From JAJPXC01 sp964562375 (lineage in GTDB: Bacteria > Bacteroidota > Bacteroidia > Bacteroidales > Muribaculaceae), in the NCBI GenBank assembly GCA_964562375.1, contig CAZLSW010000032.1:1-32490 (forward strand): a DNA stretch of 32,490 nt, written 5' to 3'. Positions 23,401 through 30,019 of the stretch are shown in pieces. The translations under genes were made by a program, and so were the position numbers. The notes under the pieces were generated by a model. That model did not search any database. It saw only the letters and a list, made by a program, of their open reading frames with translations, and had not been told where the DNA came from. How positions within the stretch are numbered: position 1 is the first letter of the stretch; each line of letters begins with the position of its first letter.

Positions 23401-25032
23401 ATCCATTGCCGAGGCAGAGGGAACCGATAAGTAAGCGGTGCCATAAAGCCCCGTGAAGGCATTTTCGTTTTCAACTCTCGGAGGCGTTGTCGCTTCACAA
23501 ATGATATCGGTCAAGTTCGTGCAAGACGCAAACAATGAGGCGGGAACTGTGGTGAGTGAAGCGCCAAAAGTAGCCGATTTAATCGATGCGTTGTTGGCAA
23601 AGGGAGACACCGAGTAGTTAAGGGGACGCCCAATATCTACATTCGAACATGTGTAAAACACGCCATTGTCATTGTTTCCCGAGGCACCATATCCGAGTTT
23701 GAGTGCTTTTTCACTGGCCTCAATAGTGAGGCTTGCCAATGCCGTACAATATCCAAAAGCATGATTACCTATGGAATCAACGTTGGCAGGAATCACCATC
23801 GCCTCTAAGGCAGTGCACCTCTCAAATGCTGACCCTCCTATGGAAGTGACGGTGGAGGGGATAGAAAATGATGACAAAGAGGTACAAAGGAAGAACATAC
23901 CCGTTGTCAGCGTGCTTCCTCCATTGTTAAGTTCAACTGATTTGATACTGGCGCCCCTTGCAAATGGAGAGTAACCACAATCTGATGATGTGTCATAGCT
24001 CATAGGGCGTCCTACATAAATATCTGCGGGACAATCGCTGAAAAGGCCACGGTTATCTCCTTCACTTGCTCCATGTCCTAACTCAATAGTTCCTTCCCCG
24101 TCCTCAAGTCTAATATTGGCCAAGGAGGTGCAACCGTTAAAGGCATAGTCGCCGATGGAGGTCACCGAGGAAGGGATGGAGACGGATTCCAGTGCTGAAC
24201 AGCCGGAAAAAGCATAGGCTCCGATGGACTCGAGTGAAGTAGGCAAGGCTATGGAAGCCAAAGCGGTGCAACCTTTAAAGGCATTGTCGCCGATGGAGGT
24301 CACCGAAGAAGGGATGGATACGTATTCCAGTGCTGTACAGCATGTAAAAAGGGAGTCTTTAATTTCCAACAAATGGTCCGGTAATGTCACAGAAGTAATG
24401 GAGGTGTTGCCCGAGATTGAGTTAACGATAGACACTACAGGGAGATCCTCTATGTAAGAGGGGAAATCCAAATTGGTATTGTTAAGCACTATACTTATGA
24501 TTTCAATTTGATCTCCGTGATTTGAATAATAAAACCCGTTGCCGTTGTATTCCATGTAGGAAACATTTTCGTAGACGGTGATAGTAAGGCTTAGAATTTT
24601 GACATGTCCACTGGTCTCCTCGGCATTCACGACAATGGTATGCTCGTCGGTTACACCTTCCCAGCAACTGGAAGTACTACCAATAGAGGTAAGTCCAGTG
24701 GTGGATGCTTTGAAGGGATTATCAGAAGATGTAACGAACGTGATTGATGTAATATACCGAGTGGAGGATGAAACAACGATTTCATTCTTTGAATAACACC
24801 TCAGGGCTGTTCCCGAAGTGTAATATTTGGGCGTGGTTGAGCCGGAACCTTTTGAGAATGATATTGTAACTTCGCCAAGATTAACGGTTGAAACCTCTTC
24901 GGCGTTTTCGTAGCCCTGTTCCGATGGTGTCCATGAGTATGTCTTGGCCTGGATTCCCAAGCATGACATCAGGACTAGGAAGAGTGACAACAGCCACCTG
25001 TAAGAGCCGGTGTTTGAATTGGAATTAAGCAT
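20497..25032 (-). CDS. BspA-like leucine-rich-repeat surface protein
   Basis: A 1511-residue secreted protein with a signal peptide (cleavage near residue 29, LGIQA). An N-terminal region (about 30-165) is followed by very many BspA/LRR_5-type repeats (about 170-1300) of the form 'tSIGdyAFngCtaLesitlPssl'. A probable Ig-like (Big_2-type) domain comes next (about 1330-1440; IELDTDGVPDVDQ, FWRSTNPDFATVDNNGVVT). The tail (DVYNIQGMLL ... APGLYIIAGKKVYLK) is typical of exported Bacteroidales proteins. BspA-like proteins bind host matrix proteins or other cells, but the ligand here cannot be told. The central part is visibly more A+T rich than neighbouring genes. The transcription unit has its own candidate promoter and terminator and is bracketed by inverted copies of a MITE-like element next to a tRNA gene, which suggests acquisition or rearrangement. 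Confidence 0.9.
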   Translation of the reverse strand: MLNSNSNTGSYRWLLSLFLVLMSCLGIQAKTYSWTPSEQGYENAEEVSTVNLGEVTISFSKGSGSTTPKYYTSGTALRCYSKNEIVVSSSTRYITSITFVTSSDNPFKASTTGLTSIGSTSSCWEGVTDEHTIVVNAEETSGHVKILSLTITVYENVSYMEYNGNGFYYSNHGDQIEIISIVLNNTNLDFPSYIEDLPVVSIVNSISGNTSITSVTLPDHLLEIKDSLFTCCTALEYVSIPSSVTSIGDNAFKGCTALASIALPTSLESIGAYAFSGCSALESVSIPSSVTSIGDYAFNGCTSLANIRLEDGEGTIELGHGASEGDNRGLFSDCPADIYVGRPMSYDTSSDCGYSPFARGASIKSVELNNGGSTLTTGMFFLCTSLSSFSIPSTVTSIGGSAFERCTALEAMVIPANVDSIGNHAFGYCTALASLTIEASEKALKLGYGASGNNDNGVFYTCSNVDIGRPLNYSVSPFANNASIKSATFGASLTTVPASLFASCTNLTDIICEATTPPRVENENAFTGLYGTAYLSVPSASAMDYAMAPVWCLFNNISYGENTIGTLSDDVFNYKLIHETKEAIVTGPVDDTMVNASIPSRVVYEDGDDAVFYKVTAIGPSAFYTGSSPYNGVKLTSVTLPSTLRTIGERAFANNPISSLTLPESVETVGDYAFYWCTSMRELNILGSVKNIGANAFYYCGLTTINVTGSIENIGDGAFYSNRRLESITLPEGLTSIGAQAFADGYSLNSISLPSTLLSIGDGAFSDCPALESISLPTSLKSIGDNAFANCTALTSIELPYSVNNMGSYVFSDCVKLTDATMPASLVYVPDGTFYGCTRLSNVTLGTQITTIGNSAFENCYNLGSIYIPDFVTTIGDRAFYLKDWRTIKFIDASSSDSYTVTFYDEDGNRIGGSHGVNINDDITGEASPGYAAIPSQFEIKGSYGSSGRVDFYPGAHYSVNGYLTSLPTLDITPKLEYVKMGSAVTTIGANAFNGQCSLRKLELNDKLSSIGASAFYGCQSLETLTIPTSVSSIGSQAFGCNITLSSINIEDSEDTLTGGGCWSESPADLYIGRPLSVLGQGRNEVLRSVTFGPKSNPNVSGFGYCTSLSSVTLSQSQTSIEDYAFQRCYALESITLPGSISSIGYYAFAFVPLSSIKIEESPEYMTINAEAFHSSTALTDAYIGKDCDMSVFASQTGLKQVSFGNNVTTIPGGVFSGNTNLTQVNFGSGLKEICDSAFIGCSGLTDIVIPANVETIGTGAFQSCNVSTVAIGAGIAQLGEKAFDGSNSLTQVAVAAVTPPSANNNTFSYYGSPLYVPEESVDAYYNYPRCWYRFEDRTLVLATDIELDTDGVPDVDQLEAGRQFQLSASVLPSDATLPQIFWRSTNPDFATVDNNGVVTIVDPTALGDVLSDIVMKARPKDSDYAECKIIAETMYADGPVASVTFSGNGQSSVELIPANGANGNSSFSSDRPNDVYNIQGMLLMRDATPEQIRSLAPGLYIIAGKKVYLK

Positions 25033-25383
25033 ATGTTAAGAATTTAGTTTGAGATTGCTTGGTAATGCGCCTATCACGGCTTTAATCTGGTTTTTGGAGA
25101 AAAGGCTTAGGCTCCGTTCCACAAAAATCGTTAACGCTGGGGTCGCAACAAATCCGTCCTATCCCCCGAATACGAGGGATAGGTCATGGCTTGTGTTATG
25201 ATTGTCGATTGGGCTTTGGCCTCCATATAGGGAATATCTCGCTTGGGCGGCGCGATTCCCTATGGCCGCTTATAATTTGCTCTGTTTTTCAGTGGTGTCC
25301 CCTACATACGCGGAACGTGGGAATCGTACTTGCCCGTCCCACTGATGGAGGCTCTCGCATTGCCTGCTTAGTCGGAACGAGCA

Positions 25384-25617
25384 ACGCAGAGACCCACGCA
25401 TGAGATATATGTAAAACCACTCGATGGCCGTGACCTCGCGGTCGCTGCCCCGATGGTGGCATATATCACCACGTGGCGTCACCGGTTGCCATGTCCTTTG
25501 ACTAAGCTTGAAATTTGCGAGATTTCCATCAGTCAAGAACAAAGCGTCGTGTAACGCCTTTATATGTAGAGCGCGTCCCGCCCTCTCGACCCGTTGCGGG
25601 TCTCTGCGAGCGCAACG
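25384..25617 (-). ncRNA. Candidate structured RNA or long 5' leader
   Basis: A strong promoter reads into this stretch on the minus strand. Near the 5' end lies CGCAGAGACCC (about 25600-25610), an exact reverse complement of GGGTCTCTGCG near 25385-25395, so a long-range closing stem of at least 11 bp is possible. Internal hairpins include GACCC-GCAAC-GGGTC near the 5' end and a stem around CGTGGTG/GCCACC. Beyond the 3' end, further stems occur near 25363-25398 and 25318-25345. It could be a stand-alone RNA or the roughly 590-nt leader of the LRR gene. It does not show tmRNA, RNase P or group II intron landmarks. Confidence 0.35.
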
Positions 25618-25623
25618 CACCCG

Positions 25624-25653
25624 CAAATTTATAGAAAGTTTCTGAAACGGCAA
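25624..25653 (-). promoter_or_regulatory. Near-consensus promoter upstream of the LRR gene
   Basis: On the minus strand, TTG (25653-25651), a 19-nt spacer and TAAATTTG (25631-25624) match the Bacteroidales promoter consensus. Transcription would start near 25617 and run toward the LRR gene, whose ATG is about 590 nt away. The MITE-like element begins 34 bp upstream of it. Confidence 0.7.
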
Positions 25654-25686
25654 GCGACACCCTTAAAAAATCCTTCAGAAATCGTG

Positions 25687-25795
25687 GGGACAGCTGCAAA
25701 ACCATGTGTTTGGCAGGGGAGATGGATGGTGGTCGGCAAGCCGACCACCCTCGCAGTGTATATCCCATAAAACACAGGTTTTTTGCAGGTGTTCC
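25687..25795 (-). mobile_element. MITE-like palindromic element, copy 2
   Basis: A 109-bp element inverted relative to the copy at 20226-20337. Its terminal inverted repeats start GGGACAGCTGCAAAACC at 25687 and, reading inward from 25795, GGAACACCTGCAAAAAACCT. The central palindrome is GGTGGTCGGC (25728-25737), AA, GCCGACCACC (25740-25749). An exact 8-bp direct repeat, AAATCGTG, flanks it at 25679-25686 and 25796-25803, as expected for a target-site duplication. It has no coding capacity, so movement would depend on a transposase encoded elsewhere. Confidence 0.8.
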
Positions 25796-25943
25796 AAATC
25801 GTGCCGCTATAGCCGGAAGATATAAATCGGGTCAAACCGCTAGTGGAAGATGCCGTTGATGAGATTTGTGGCGGTAAGGGCGCAACGTCCCCGCGCCCTC
25901 AGGTCTTCTACTTGATAGATGCGGTGGTATGGGGATTTTTATG

Positions 25944-25951
25944 TACCTTTG
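25944..25951 (+). promoter_or_regulatory. -7 box of the DUF4421 gene
   Basis: TACCTTTG is a perfect match to TAnnTTTG, 31 nt before the chosen ATG at 25983. The -33 region is weak. Because the box lies inside the longest open frame (from 25929), it argues that the true start is the downstream ATG. Confidence 0.55.
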
Positions 25952-25982
25952 TGGGGTGATACGTAATCATGCGATAAACGGA

Positions 25983-27182
25983 ATGGTGAGGGCCGGGCGA
26001 TGGATTGTTGCCCTGGTGGCCTGTTTGGGCTGCCTCGCATCGGCCGCGGCTGAGGCTGAGCCGATTGACGGCGTTCCGGAGATTGTGGAGGCTCTCGATT
26101 CTGTGCCACCGGCCTTGGAGCGGGAATATGTGGCCGACTCGGTGGCCGACGCACAGGCCCATTCATCGACGTATTGGATTAAGCAACTGGTCGACAACGG
26201 GTTCCATATCAACGACCCGGGAGTGGCGTATCCCGCTTTTCCACGTTTCTGCCTCAAAGTGTACAATTGGGGCGACCGCACGTTCAACAGCTACGACCCG
26301 GAATACGTCGTCGGCTCGGGCAAAAACTGGAAACTATTCGGAAAAAGCTACAACTGGCTGCAAACTTATCAATTCGCCTTCGACGGGGGCGACCGGCTGA
26401 ACATGCGCTCCGACATTTATGCCGACATGGGAGCTTACCTTTGCTTCATGGCAGTGAGCGCGGGTTACATGTGGAACGTCAACGAATGGTTTGGCGGCAA
26501 CAAGGGCTCGCGCACCAATTTCAACCTTAACTTCACCTGCGCCCTCTTCACCATCGACTACACGCGCCAGTCGACCGACGGCGGGGCCCAGATCACCAAA
26601 TTCGCCACCAACGTGGCCGACCTTGATCACAACCTCCCCTTCAACGACATCCACACCACCTCCACCTACCTCACCGGCTACTACTTCTTCAACCATCGCC
26701 GATACAGCCACGCCGCGGCCTACTGTTTCTCCAAGTATCAGCTCAAAAGCGCGGGGTCGTGGCTCGCCGGATTGACCTGGGTGAGACAAAACATCAAGAT
26801 GGACTTCGAGAAACTGGTGGAGAGCTCGGGATTTGACACCTCGGAGCACCCCGAGGCGCCCCTGCGATACCACTTCAACTATTCCGACTATATGGCCCAG
26901 GGAGGCTACGGTTACAACTGGGTGCTGAAACCCCGGCGCTGGCTGTTTAACGTCACCACCCTTGCGGGCCTCGGCCTGCGCCACTCCCGGGAATTGACCG
27001 AGAGCAACCGCGCCAACACCATGGCCGTCGACGTGTCGATGCGGCTGTCGCTCGTCTACAACCACCGCGCGCTCTTCGCCGGCCTACAGGCCTACGCCTT
27101 TTGGTCCTACTACCACGAACACAGCTACGACTTTTTCAACACCAACATCTCGTTCCAAGCCCTCGTTGGCATGCGCTTCTAA
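25983..27182 (+). CDS. DUF4421 family outer-membrane-type protein
   Basis: About 399 residues from the ATG at 25983. An in-frame ATG at 25929 would add 18 residues, but a -7 promoter box lies between the two and the downstream start gives a clean signal peptide (MVRAGRWIVALVACLGCLASAAA). The body matches the Bacteroidales DUF4421 family (YWIKQLVDNGFHINDPGVAYPAFPRFC, GSGKNWKLFGKSYNW, NLNFTCALFTIDYTRQS). It has many alternating aromatic beta strands and ends LVGMRF, with a C-terminal aromatic as in outer-membrane beta-barrels. Its function is unknown. The gene stands alone on the plus strand, convergent with pgi across a strong shared terminator. Confidence 0.85.
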   Translation: MVRAGRWIVALVACLGCLASAAAEAEPIDGVPEIVEALDSVPPALEREYVADSVADAQAHSSTYWIKQLVDNGFHINDPGVAYPAFPRFCLKVYNWGDRTFNSYDPEYVVGSGKNWKLFGKSYNWLQTYQFAFDGGDRLNMRSDIYADMGAYLCFMAVSAGYMWNVNEWFGGNKGSRTNFNLNFTCALFTIDYTRQSTDGGAQITKFATNVADLDHNLPFNDIHTTSTYLTGYYFFNHRRYSHAAAYCFSKYQLKSAGSWLAGLTWVRQNIKMDFEKLVESSGFDTSEHPEAPLRYHFNYSDYMAQGGYGYNWVLKPRRWLFNVTTLAGLGLRHSRELTESNRANTMAVDVSMRLSLVYNHRALFAGLQAYAFWSYYHEHSYDFFNTNISFQALVGMRF

Positions 27183-27201
27183 AAACTAAGGATAGAAACG
27201 G

Positions 27202-27243
27202 GGGCTGTGTCAAAATAGCCAGATTTTGACACAGCCCCTTTTG
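27202..27243. terminator. Strong terminator between DUF4421 gene and pgi
   Basis: A perfect 16-bp stem, GGGGCTGTGTCAAAAT at 27202-27217 and its reverse complement at 27224-27239, has a 6-nt loop and is followed by TTTT on the plus strand. On the minus strand a run of A before the stem gives little U tract (CCCCGTTTC). It clearly ends the plus-strand gene and may also stop pgi transcripts. Confidence 0.9.
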
Positions 27244-27259
27244 TCTAATCTAATCGGGA

Positions 27260-28600
27260 TTATTGCAGGCGCTTGCGGATGGCCTCGGTCTCGGCCTCGT
27301 AGCCGGGCTTGGCCAGCAGGGCGAACATGTTCTTCTTGTAAGCCTCAACGCCGGGCTGGTTGAACGGATTCACACCCAGGATGTAGCCCGAGATGCCGCA
27401 GGCGATCTCGAAGAAGTAGATGAGTTGGCCCAGATACTGCTCGCGCAATTCGGGGATGGTGACATGGATGTTGGGTACCTGGCCGTCAACATGGGCGATG
27501 CGGGTGCCCAGCTCGGCCATCTTGTTCACCTCGTCGACGCGCTTGCCGGCGATGTAGTTGAGACCGTCGAGGTTGGCCGCGTCGGTGGGGATCACCACTT
27601 TATGCTGCTGCTTCTCAACCGAGAGGACGGTCTCGAAGATAGTGCGCTCGCCCTCTTGGATCCACTGGCCCATGGAGTGGAGGTCGGTGGAATTGTCGAC
27701 AGCGGCGGGGAAGATGCCCTTGTGGTCCTTGCCCTCGCTCTCGCCGTAGAGCTGCTTCCACCACTCGCCGAAGTAGTGGAGCTTGGGGTTGTAGTTGACG
27801 AGAATCTCGGTCTTTTTGCCAGCGTTGTACAGGGCGTTGCGGGTGGCGGCGTAGATCTCGGCGATGTTGTCGTCCGAGGCTACGGTGAGGGCCTTCTGCA
27901 TGGCCTGTGCGCCCTCGATGAGGGTGTAGATGTCGTAACCGGCCACGGCGATAGGGAGCAGGCCCACGGGAGTGAGCACCGAGAAACGGCCACCTACTGA
28001 ATCCTCGATCACGAAGGTCTTGTAGCCCTCCTCGGTGGCAAGCTGGCGCAGGGCTCCGCGCTTGGCGTCGGTAACGGCGATGATGCGCTTGGCGGCCTCA
28101 CCCTTGCCGATAGCCTTCTCGAGCTGATCCTTGAGCAGGCGGAAAGCGATTGCCGGCTCGGTGGTGGTGCCCGACTTGGATATTACGATAATGCCAAACT
28201 GTTTGCCCTTCAAGTAGTCCTGAAGCTCATAGAGGTAGTCCTCGCCAATGTTCTGGCCAGCGAAGAGCACTTCGGGATTGTCGGCGCGATGACGGTAGGG
28301 AGCGAACGAGTCGCTGAGGGCCTCAATTACGGCCTTGGCGCCCAGGTAGGAGCCTCCGATGCCGATGGTTACAACCACTTCGCACGACTTGCGCAGGCTT
28401 TGGGCCGCGGCGTGAATCTCGTCGAGCAGGGCCTTGTCGGTACGGGTGGGCAGGTCGAGCCAGCCGAGGAAGTCGTTGCCGGCGCCGTCGGCTTTTTTGA
28501 GGGTTTCGAGGGCGGCGTTGGCTTTGGGCATCAACGCGTTAACGTCGGCTGCGGTAACTGCGCCGAGGGCATGTTGATTGTTGACTTTAATAAAATCCAT
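27260..28600 (-). CDS. pgi: Glucose-6-phosphate isomerase
   Basis: A 446-residue cytoplasmic enzyme that interconverts glucose-6-phosphate and fructose-6-phosphate. Signature stretches are VVTIGIGGSYLGAKAVIEAL, VISKSGTTTEPAIAFRLLK, DSVGGRFSVLTPVGLLPIAV and the catalytic-loop region NPFNQPGVEAYKKNMFALL. The length matches the short bacterial form common in Bacteroides and Firmicutes. A possible -7 box, TAACTTCG (one mismatch to TAnnTTTG), lies about 50 nt upstream of the ATG on the minus strand, so the gene is probably transcribed alone. It is metabolically downstream of glucose released by the PUL, but nothing in the sequence shows co-regulation. Confidence 0.97.
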   Translation of the reverse strand: MDFIKVNNQHALGAVTAADVNALMPKANAALETLKKADGAGNDFLGWLDLPTRTDKALLDEIHAAAQSLRKSCEVVVTIGIGGSYLGAKAVIEALSDSFAPYRHRADNPEVLFAGQNIGEDYLYELQDYLKGKQFGIIVISKSGTTTEPAIAFRLLKDQLEKAIGKGEAAKRIIAVTDAKRGALRQLATEEGYKTFVIEDSVGGRFSVLTPVGLLPIAVAGYDIYTLIEGAQAMQKALTVASDDNIAEIYAATRNALYNAGKKTEILVNYNPKLHYFGEWWKQLYGESEGKDHKGIFPAAVDNSTDLHSMGQWIQEGERTIFETVLSVEKQQHKVVIPTDAANLDGLNYIAGKRVDEVNKMAELGTRIAHVDGQVPNIHVTIPELREQYLGQLIYFFEIACGISGYILGVNPFNQPGVEAYKKNMFALLAKPGYEAETEAIRKRLQ

Positions 28601-28662
28601 GATGTAAATACATTAAGGAGAATGTAACTTGTAATTGCTATACCGCGAAGTTACAAAAATTT

Positions 28663-28702
28663 CAGCATTTAGCATGATAGCATTTAGCTTTTAGCATAAT
28701 AG
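28663..28702. repeat. Inverted partner of the GCTAAAT heptad array
   Basis: CAGCATTTAGCATGATAGCA and the bases after it, up to 28702, repeat GCATTTAGC-like blocks in the opposite sense to the array at 28735-28790. The two arms can pair imperfectly over roughly 35-40 bp. In RNA this would give a long hairpin after the permease gene, which could act as its transcript end. Confidence 0.7.
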
Positions 28703-28734
28703 TTTTCTTGCTTGAGCGGCTATTTGGCTATTTG

Positions 28735-28790
28735 GCTAAATGCTTTATGCTAAATGCTAAATGCTTTATGCTAAATGCTAAATGCTAAAT
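28735..28790. repeat. Heptanucleotide tandem repeat, 8 copies
   Basis: Eight consecutive 7-bp units on the plus strand: GCTAAAT, GCTTTAT, GCTAAAT twice, GCTTTAT, then GCTAAAT three times. On the minus strand the array starts 2 nt after the TGA of the ABC-2 permease gene. An 8-bp inverted repeat, GCTTGAGC (28710-28717) and GCTCAAGC (28791-28798), bounds the array, and the right copy overlaps the permease stop codon. Confidence 0.92.
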
Positions 28791-28792
28791 GC

Positions 28793-30019
28793 TCAAGCGT
28801 CATACGGCTGATCGGGATTGGGGGCGTACTTGCGGCGCTCGTATTTTTGGGCGTAGCGCAGGGCCAGATAGGCCACGAAGAAGTAGCACAGGGCCACAAT
28901 CCACAGCATGATGTAGGGATGGGGATTGTCGGTGAGCGTGCCTCCGTTGGAGTTGATCTGGATAAATCCCTCGATGCCCCACGTGGCGGGCACAAGATTA
29001 CCCACGGCTGTCCACAGCCAATTCATGGCGTATCGTGGCCAAGTCAATCCACTGAGGAACAAGAAGATAACCGAAGTAAACACCACAACCAGCATCGACG
29101 ACTCGCGCTCGGTGACGAACACTTGCAGCGTCATTCCCAAGAACACCGAGGCAACCAGCAGCGGCACCACAAACAGCAGATAATCCAATGGCGAACCGAT
29201 ATGCGGCAACGAGAACATCACCATTACATAGTGGAGGATATAGATCGTCAATGGAATGTAGATAACGAGATAGCACATCATGCGGCCTATCATACCAGCT
29301 CCTTGCGGCACGTCGATGGCCCACGGGTCGGTGCCACCGAAGCGACGACGGCGCTCAGCGGCTCCACCGGCAAGCATCGTAATGCCCAAAACGAGCGACT
29401 GTTGCAGGATGAGGATGACGATGCCCGGCATGATGAACGAGGCGAAGCCCTGCGTGGGGTCGCCAAGGAAGTAGGCCTCCTGGTTGACGGGCAGCGATGT
29501 ACCTCCCAGCGACGAAGCCCCGATGGCGTCGAGTGTCTCGGTGCGAATTTGCGACCCCGAGGCTAATTGCAGGTCGGTTAAAGCCGCCATGAACGATCGG
29601 TAGCGCAACAGCAAAGTCATATCGGAGTAGAACGCCACCACGCCCTGTTCGCCGCGGCCAATGCGCTCCGAGTAGTCGCGGGGGATGTACAGGAGGCCGA
29701 ACGCCTCTTTCTCGTGCATGGCGCGCTTGGCCTCATCCATATTGGCCGCATAGCCGATGATCTTCATGGCCTCGGTAGCGTCGGCCATACGCACCAGTTC
29801 GCGAGTTTGGGCCGTGCGGCAGTCGTCAACCACCACCACCGAGATGTCGCGGCACAGCTCGGGATTGTAGATGAGAGTGTAGACAATCGGGTAGGCCAGC
29901 GGCAGGAAGAAAAAGAACAGCAGCACGCCACCGTCGCGGAATACGAGGGTAAACTCATGGGCAAAAGCCTGTGCCACGCTTTTGAACCAATTTCCCAATA
30001 TTTTGAACAGCCGCTTCAT
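28793..30019 (-). CDS. ABC-2 type exporter permease (second)
   Basis: A 408-residue membrane protein with one N-terminal transmembrane helix (about 33-52, VLLFFFFLPLAYPIVYTLIY). A large extracytoplasmic domain follows (about 55-205), then a cluster of five or so helices in the C-terminal half (FIMPGIVILILQQSLVLGIT; YLVIYIPLTIYILHYVMVMF; LLFVVPLLVASVFLG; MLVVVFTSVIFLFLSGLTWP; IMLWIVALCYFFVAYLAL). This is the ABC-2 membrane (YhhJ/YbhR-like) fold. Its ATG overlaps the stop codon of the preceding permease (ATGA), so the two are translationally coupled and probably form a heterodimer. No Walker motifs are present. Substrate is unknown; drugs, bile acids or lipids would be typical for the family. 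Confidence 0.88.
   Translation of the reverse strand: MKRLFKILGNWFKSVAQAFAHEFTLVFRDGGVLLFFFFLPLAYPIVYTLIYNPELCRDISVVVVDDCRTAQTRELVRMADATEAMKIIGYAANMDEAKRAMHEKEAFGLLYIPRDYSERIGRGEQGVVAFYSDMTLLLRYRSFMAALTDLQLASGSQIRTETLDAIGASSLGGTSLPVNQEAYFLGDPTQGFASFIMPGIVILILQQSLVLGITMLAGGAAERRRRFGGTDPWAIDVPQGAGMIGRMMCYLVIYIPLTIYILHYVMVMFSLPHIGSPLDYLLFVVPLLVASVFLGMTLQVFVTERESSMLVVVFTSVIFLFLSGLTWPRYAMNWLWTAVGNLVPATWGIEGFIQINSNGGTLTDNPHPYIMLWIVALCYFFVAYLALRYAQKYERRKYAPNPDQPYDA

Larger units (their letters stand above)
25033..25928. other. Long intergenic region upstream of the LRR gene
   Basis: About 900 bp without a convincing gene. It holds a hairpin with 8-bp arms CCTATCCC and GGGATAGG (25158-25165, 25176-25183), a candidate structured RNA (25384-25617), its promoter (25624-25653), the second MITE-like copy (25687-25795), and a small GGGCGC/GCGCCC hairpin (25878-25898). 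Open frames here, such as 25270-25653 minus and 25191-25403 plus, look accidental. Confidence 0.55.

Noticed and set aside
20497..25032. Possible CRISPR or DNA-level repeat array
   Set aside because: The regular repeats are protein-level leucine-rich repeats with diverged DNA. There are no constant-length repeats with unique spacers, and no cas genes.
25270..25653. 127-codon minus-strand open frame in the intergenic region
   Set aside because: It has no recognisable domain, overlaps the promoter at 25624-25653 and spans stems of the candidate RNA, so RNA or leader sequence seems more likely. I could not test protein conservation.
27202..27243. Long hairpin as part of a repeat element
   Set aside because: The perfect 16-bp stem with TTTT between two convergent genes is fully explained as an intrinsic terminator. 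No related sequence is seen elsewhere in the window.
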